In this document: positions 8,304 through 10,908 of the stretch, one piece after another
Layout: each line of letters begins with the position of its first letter
Numbering within the stretch: position 1 is the first letter of the stretch
From: Pseudomonadota bacterium
GTDB taxonomy: Bacteria; Pseudomonadota; Gammaproteobacteria; Xanthomonadales; Xanthomonadaceae
Reading direction: 5' to 3'
NCBI GenBank assembly: GCA_019348095.1
Contig: JAHWKC010000058.1
Location: 1 to 10,908 of the forward strand
DNA: 10,908 nucleotides
Translations under genes and position numbers: made by a program
Notes under the pieces: generated by a model
The model's input: the letters and a program-made list of their open reading frames with translations, nothing else
The model's database searches: none
Told to the model about the DNA's origin: nothing

Positions 8304-10751
8304 ATGCCTGAACTCTCTCCCCAGCTCGCCCGCAAGATCGCCCACGCCATCGCCGGGGAAATCGGCGCCCAGCCGGCGCAGGCGGTGGCCGCGATCGGGT
8401 TGCTCGACGAGGGCGCAACGGTGCCGTTCATCGCGCGCTATCGAAAAGAGGTCACCGGCGGGCTCGACGACACGCAACTGCGCAATCTCGAGACGCGGCT
8501 GGGCTACCTGCGCGAGCTGGAGGATCGGCGGGCGACGGTGTTGGCGAGCATCGGGGAGCAAGGCAAGCTCAGCGACCAGTTGCGTGGCGAGATTGACGCG
8601 GCCGACAGCAAGGCGCGCCTGGAAGATCTGTACCTGCCGTACAAGCCCAAGCGCCGCACCAAGGCGCAGATCGCGCGTGAGGCGGGGCTGGAGCCGTTGG
8701 CCGACGGGCTGCTCGCCGATCCTTCGCGGGTGCCGGAGGACTTCGCCGCCGGTTTCCTCGATGCCGACAAGGGCGTGGCCGACACCAAGGCCGCGCTCGA
8801 TGGCGCGCGCGCGATCCTGATGGAGCGCTGGGGCGAGGATGCGGCGCTGGTCGGCGAGCTGCGCAACTGGCTGCACGAGGTCGGGGTGATCCGCGCGCGC
8901 GTGGCCGAGGGCAAGGAGAACGAGGGCGCCAAATACCGCGACTATTTCGACCACGCCGAGTCGCTGGCGAAGATCCCCTCGCATCGTCTGCTGGCGCTGT
9001 TGCGCGCGCGGCGCGAGGAGGTGCTGTTCCTGGACCTCGATCCGGGCAGCGACGCCGCAGCCGGGCATGCCTCGGCCGAGGGCCGCGTCGCGCACCATGC
9101 GGGCATCCAGGCGCAGGGCCGCCCGGCCGACGCATGGTTGCTCGCTGCGTGCCGCATGACCTGGCGCGCCAAGCTGCAGCTGCACCTGATGCTCGACCTG
9201 TTCGGCCAGGCGCGCGAGAAGGCCGAGGCCGAAGCGATCGCGGTGTTCGGCGACAACCTCAAGGACCTGCTGCTGGCCGCGCCGGCCGGGCCGCGCGCGG
9301 TGCTGGGGCTCGATCCAGGCCTGCGCACCGGGGTCAAGGTCGCGGTGGTCGATCGCACTGGCAAACTGGTCGCCAGCGACACGATCTACCCGCACCAGCC
9401 GCGCAACCAGTGGGACGCATCGCTGCACACGCTGCGGGCGCTGTGCGCGACACATGCGGTCGAGCTGGTCGCGATCGGCAACGGCACCGCCTCGCGCGAG
9501 ACCGACAAGCTGGCCGGTGAGCTGATCAAGCTCTGCCCCGAGATCAAGCTGCAGAAGATCGTGGTCAGCGAGGCCGGCGCCTCGGTGTACTCGGCCTCCG
9601 AACTGGCGGCAAAGGAATTCCCCGGTCTCGACGTCAGCATCCGTGGTGCGGTCTCGATCGCGCGGCGTCTGCAGGATCCCCTTGCCGAACTCGTGAAGAT
9701 CGAACCGAAATCGATTGGTGTCGGTCAGTACCAGCACGATGTCGATGGCTATCGACTCGCGCGGGCGCTGGACGCGCGCGTGGAGGACTGTGTCAACGCG
9801 GTCGGCGTGCACGTCAACACCGCCTCGGCTGCGTTGCTGGCGCGGGTGTCGGGGCTGTCCTCGACGGTGGCGGAGAACATCGTGGTGTATCGCGACCACA
9901 ACGGCGGCTTCCGTTCGCGCCGCGAGCTGTTGAAGGTGCCGCGCCTGGGCGAGAAGACCTTCGAGCAATGCGCGGGTTTCCTTCGTATCGCCGATGGCGA
10001 TCAGCCGCTGGATGCGTCATCGGTGCACCCGGAGGCCTACCCGCTGGTCGAGCGCATCGTGAATGGCTGCGGCCGCGGGCTCAAGCAGGTGATTGGTGAT
10101 GCGTCGTTCCTGCGCGCGATCAAGCCGGAACAGTTCACCGATGACAGGTTCGGCGTGCCGACCGTGCGCGACATCCTCAGGGAACTGGAGAAACCCGGCC
10201 GCGACCCGCGCCCGGAGTTCAAGGCCGCGCGTTTCGCCGAGGGCGTCGAGCAGCTCAAGGACCTGAAGGTCGGCATGATCCTGGAGGGCGTGGTGAGCAA
10301 CGTCGCCGCATTCGGCGCGTTCGTCGACATCGGCGTGCACCAGGATGGCCTCGTGCACGTGTCGGAGCTCGCCGATCGGTTCGTGCGCAACCCGAGTGAG
10401 GTGGTGAAGGTCGGGGATCGAACGCGGGTGGTGGTGCTCGGTGTCGACCGCGACCACATAGCCGCTGCGGTGCTGCTCGACCACCCGCGCCGGCCGCGCC
10501 TGCGGGTGGGCGGCCATCAGCTCGCGCCACTGGCTGACCGCGGGCAGACCGTCGGCATCGAGCGGCCAACCGATCGCCTGCAATGCGGCGAGTTCGGGGG
10601 TCATCGGGGGTGCGGGGCGCCATGCATGCGGTCGATTCTAAGCCGAAGCGGTTTTGGTAGGAGCGGCTTCAGCCGCGATGTGAAACCGGACGCGCGGCGG
10701 TGCATCCGATCGCGGCTGAAGCCGCTCCTACACCGCATCGAGTTGGGCTAG
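8304..10751 (+). CDS. tex: Tex, S1-domain RNA-binding transcription accessory protein; C terminus replaced by foreign sequence
   Basis: Tex is a conserved nucleic-acid-binding protein related to eukaryotic Spt6. It was linked to toxin-gene transcription in Bordetella, and its core function is still loosely defined. The frame gives 815 residues. The Tex-like part has [11 protein letters not shown] (39-49), [17 protein letters not shown] near 107-123, a YqgF/RNase H-like domain starting [13 protein letters not shown] at about 333, GVGQYQHDV (472-480), helix-hairpin-helix repeats (about 493-560) and an S1 domain from about 654. Similarity ends at about Asp715 (position 10448), before the last S1 strand and the usual tail. 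The following about 100 residues are antisense to an rsgA-like 5' end and then read through a REP doublet ([15 protein letters not shown]), stopping at 10749-10751. They are not a real Tex tail. The start at 8304 gives a normal N terminus but has only a weak Shine-Dalgarno (GGA). If the junction is real, the S1 domain is broken and the protein is probably impaired. Confidence 0.9.
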   Translation: MPELSPQLARKIAHAIAGEIGAQPAQAVAAIGLLDEGATVPFIARYRKEVTGGLDDTQLRNLETRLGYLRELEDRRATVLASIGEQGKLSDQLRGEIDAADSKARLEDLYLPYKPKRRTKAQIAREAGLEPLADGLLADPSRVPEDFAAGFLDADKGVADTKAALDGARAILMERWGEDAALVGELRNWLHEVGVIRARVAEGKENEGAKYRDYFDHAESLAKIPSHRLLALLRARREEVLFLDLDPGSDAAAGHASAEGRVAHHAGIQAQGRPADAWLLAACRMTWRAKLQLHLMLDLFGQAREKAEAEAIAVFGDNLKDLLLAAPAGPRAVLGLDPGLRTGVKVAVVDRTGKLVASDTIYPHQPRNQWDASLHTLRALCATHAVELVAIGNGTASRETDKLAGELIKLCPEIKLQKIVVSEAGASVYSASELAAKEFPGLDVSIRGAVSIARRLQDPLAELVKIEPKSIGVGQYQHDVDGYRLARALDARVEDCVNAVGVHVNTASAALLARVSGLSSTVAENIVVYRDHNGGFRSRRELLKVPRLGEKTFEQCAGFLRIADGDQPLDASSVHPEAYPLVERIVNGCGRGLKQVIGDASFLRAIKPEQFTDDRFGVPTVRDILRELEKPGRDPRPEFKAARFAEGVEQLKDLKVGMILEGVVSNVAAFGAFVDIGVHQDGLVHVSELADRFVRNPSEVVKVGDRTRVVVLGVDRDHIAAAVLLDHPRRPRLRVGGHQLAPLADRGQTVGIERPTDRLQCGEFGGHRGCGAPCMRSILSRSGFGRSGFSRDVKPDARRCIRSRLKPLLHRIELG
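10443..10448. other. Junction between the truncated tex and truncated rsgA
   Basis: Tex-like coding on the + strand ends with VVVLGVD at 10448, and RsgA-like coding on the - strand (GYVVAVD) begins here, both including the palindrome GTCGAC. The breakpoint could lie a few bases to either side, because the residues after VD are poorly conserved in both families. It marks either a deletion that removed the 3' ends of two convergent genes, or an assembly misjoin. Confidence 0.6.
10443..10604 (-). pseudogene. rsgA: 5' fragment of an rsgA-like gene (ribosome small-subunit-dependent GTPase A), truncated
   Basis: Read on the - strand from ATG at 10604, the frame gives [20 protein letters not shown], a Trp-containing stretch, then [21 protein letters not shown]. 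The pattern LGW followed by PARV-EQHR-GY-V is characteristic of the N terminus (start of the OB fold) of one common type of RsgA, the GTPase that acts late in 30S subunit assembly. Only about 52 codons are present. The OB-fold remainder, the circularly permuted GTPase domain and the zinc-binding C-terminal domain are absent, because the sequence switches to antisense tex at about 10448. The open frame continues to 10017 as a GC-rich shadow of tex and carries no RsgA motifs. TAGAAT on the - strand at 10640-10635 is a possible -10 box 30 nt upstream. The family call rests on about 50 residues without a database search. Confidence 0.65.
10657..10731. repeat. Inverted REP doublet (75 nt) upstream of the aminotransferase gene
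   Basis: The arms at 10657-10679 and 10709-10731 are perfect 23-bp inverted copies starting GTAGGAGCGGCTTCAGCC, separated by 29 nt. The arms match those of the element at 3231-3305 and the total length is the same, while the spacer differs. It lies between the divergent starts of the rsgA fragment and the aminotransferase gene, the kind of intergenic site these elements usually occupy. Confidence 0.92.
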
Positions 10752-10781
10752 GCTGGCGGCTCACCCAAACCGCCTGCTCCG

Positions 10782-10896
10782 ATGTCCAGCCTCAAGACCC
10801 GCGAACGCCTGTCCGAAGTCCGCTACGAGATCCGCGGCGAGCTCGCCCGCCGCGCCCGCGAACTCGAGGCCCAGGGCCGCACGCTGATCAAGCTCA
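10782..10896 (+). CDS. 5' end of an AlaA-like pyridoxal-phosphate aminotransferase (partial)
   Basis: From ATG 10782 the frame reads MSSLKTRERLSEVRYEIRGE, then LARRARELEAQGRTLIKL. This resembles the start of the class I aminotransferase group that includes E. coli AlaA (glutamate-pyruvate aminotransferase), whose N terminus has a YDIRG-like motif, a helix ending in an E-G pair, then a K-L-N-I-G-N-P motif. Here the expected Asn-Ile-Gly-Asn-Pro is replaced by Lys-Ile-Gly-Arg, exactly where the adapter-like bases begin. The true coding sequence therefore seems to end at about 10896. The catalytic lysine and cofactor site lie beyond the window. The exact member of the family, and so the substrate, cannot be decided from 38 residues. 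No clear Shine-Dalgarno precedes the start. Confidence 0.75.
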
Positions 10897-10908
10897 AGAT
10901 CGGAAGAG
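10897..10908. other. Probable Illumina adapter remnant at the contig end
   Basis: The final 12 bases, AGATCGGAAGAG, are identical to the first 12 bases of the widely used Illumina TruSeq adapter. They also break the expected aminotransferase motif (K-L-N-I-G-N-P). A chance 12-base match exactly at the end of the sequence is unlikely, so these bases are best treated as artefact. Confidence 0.85.

Noticed and set aside
8187..9968. A 593-codon open frame on the - strand opposite tex
   Set aside because: It has the same low-complexity antisense composition, while the + strand encodes clear Tex domains throughout.
10449..10751. A novel C-terminal domain fused to Tex
   Set aside because: This about 100-residue tail is explained by antisense reading of an rsgA-like 5' end and by translation through a REP doublet, so it is not evidence for a new domain.

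Overview
The window is GC-rich, gene-dense chromosomal DNA from a gammaproteobacterium. It is most likely a member of the Xanthomonadaceae/Lysobacteraceae (Lysobacter- or Luteimonas-like). The basis is the protein flavour (InfB starting [11 protein letters not shown], RbfA starting MKKSFHRTDRV, the C-terminal end of NusA) and the paired REP elements whose heads read GTAGGAGCGGCTTCAGCC, a style common in that family. The genus is an inference; no rRNA or tRNA gene is present to settle it.

Positions 1-4299 carry the end of nusA, then infB, rbfA and truB, all on the + strand. This is the classic translation/transcription operon: antitermination factor, initiation factor IF2, 30S maturation factor and tRNA pseudouridine-55 synthase. 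The genes are spaced by repeats rather than tightly packed: a long imperfect hairpin lies between infB and rbfA, and a 75-nt inverted REP doublet between rbfA and truB. Next come rpsO and pnp (4592-7105), with their own promoter (TTGTGA-N18-TACAAT), an intrinsic terminator between them and another after pnp. The order nusA-infB-rbfA-truB-rpsO-pnp matches that known from Escherichia coli.

Positions 7106-7487 are non-coding and hold the pnp terminator, two further inverted REP doublets of 69 nt each, and a promoter. They are followed by a short gene for an uncharacterised lipoprotein (7488-8093) and by tex (8304 onward), an S1-domain RNA-binding protein linked to transcription. The + strand reading frame of tex stops resembling Tex at about 10448, inside the S1 domain. 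From there the sequence matches, on the - strand, the first about 52 codons of an rsgA-like gene (ribosome-assembly GTPase). Both genes therefore lack their 3' ends and meet tail to tail at one point, which means either a real deletion or an assembly misjoin. A fourth REP doublet and the first codons of an AlaA-like aminotransferase follow. The last 12 bases are identical to the start of the common Illumina TruSeq adapter, so the contig end is probably not genomic.

I see no mobile element, CRISPR array, defence system or other clearly new system. The most interesting points are the REP doublets with compensatory stem changes, the tex/rsgA junction, the adapter tail, the hairpin in front of rbfA and the unassigned lipoprotein.
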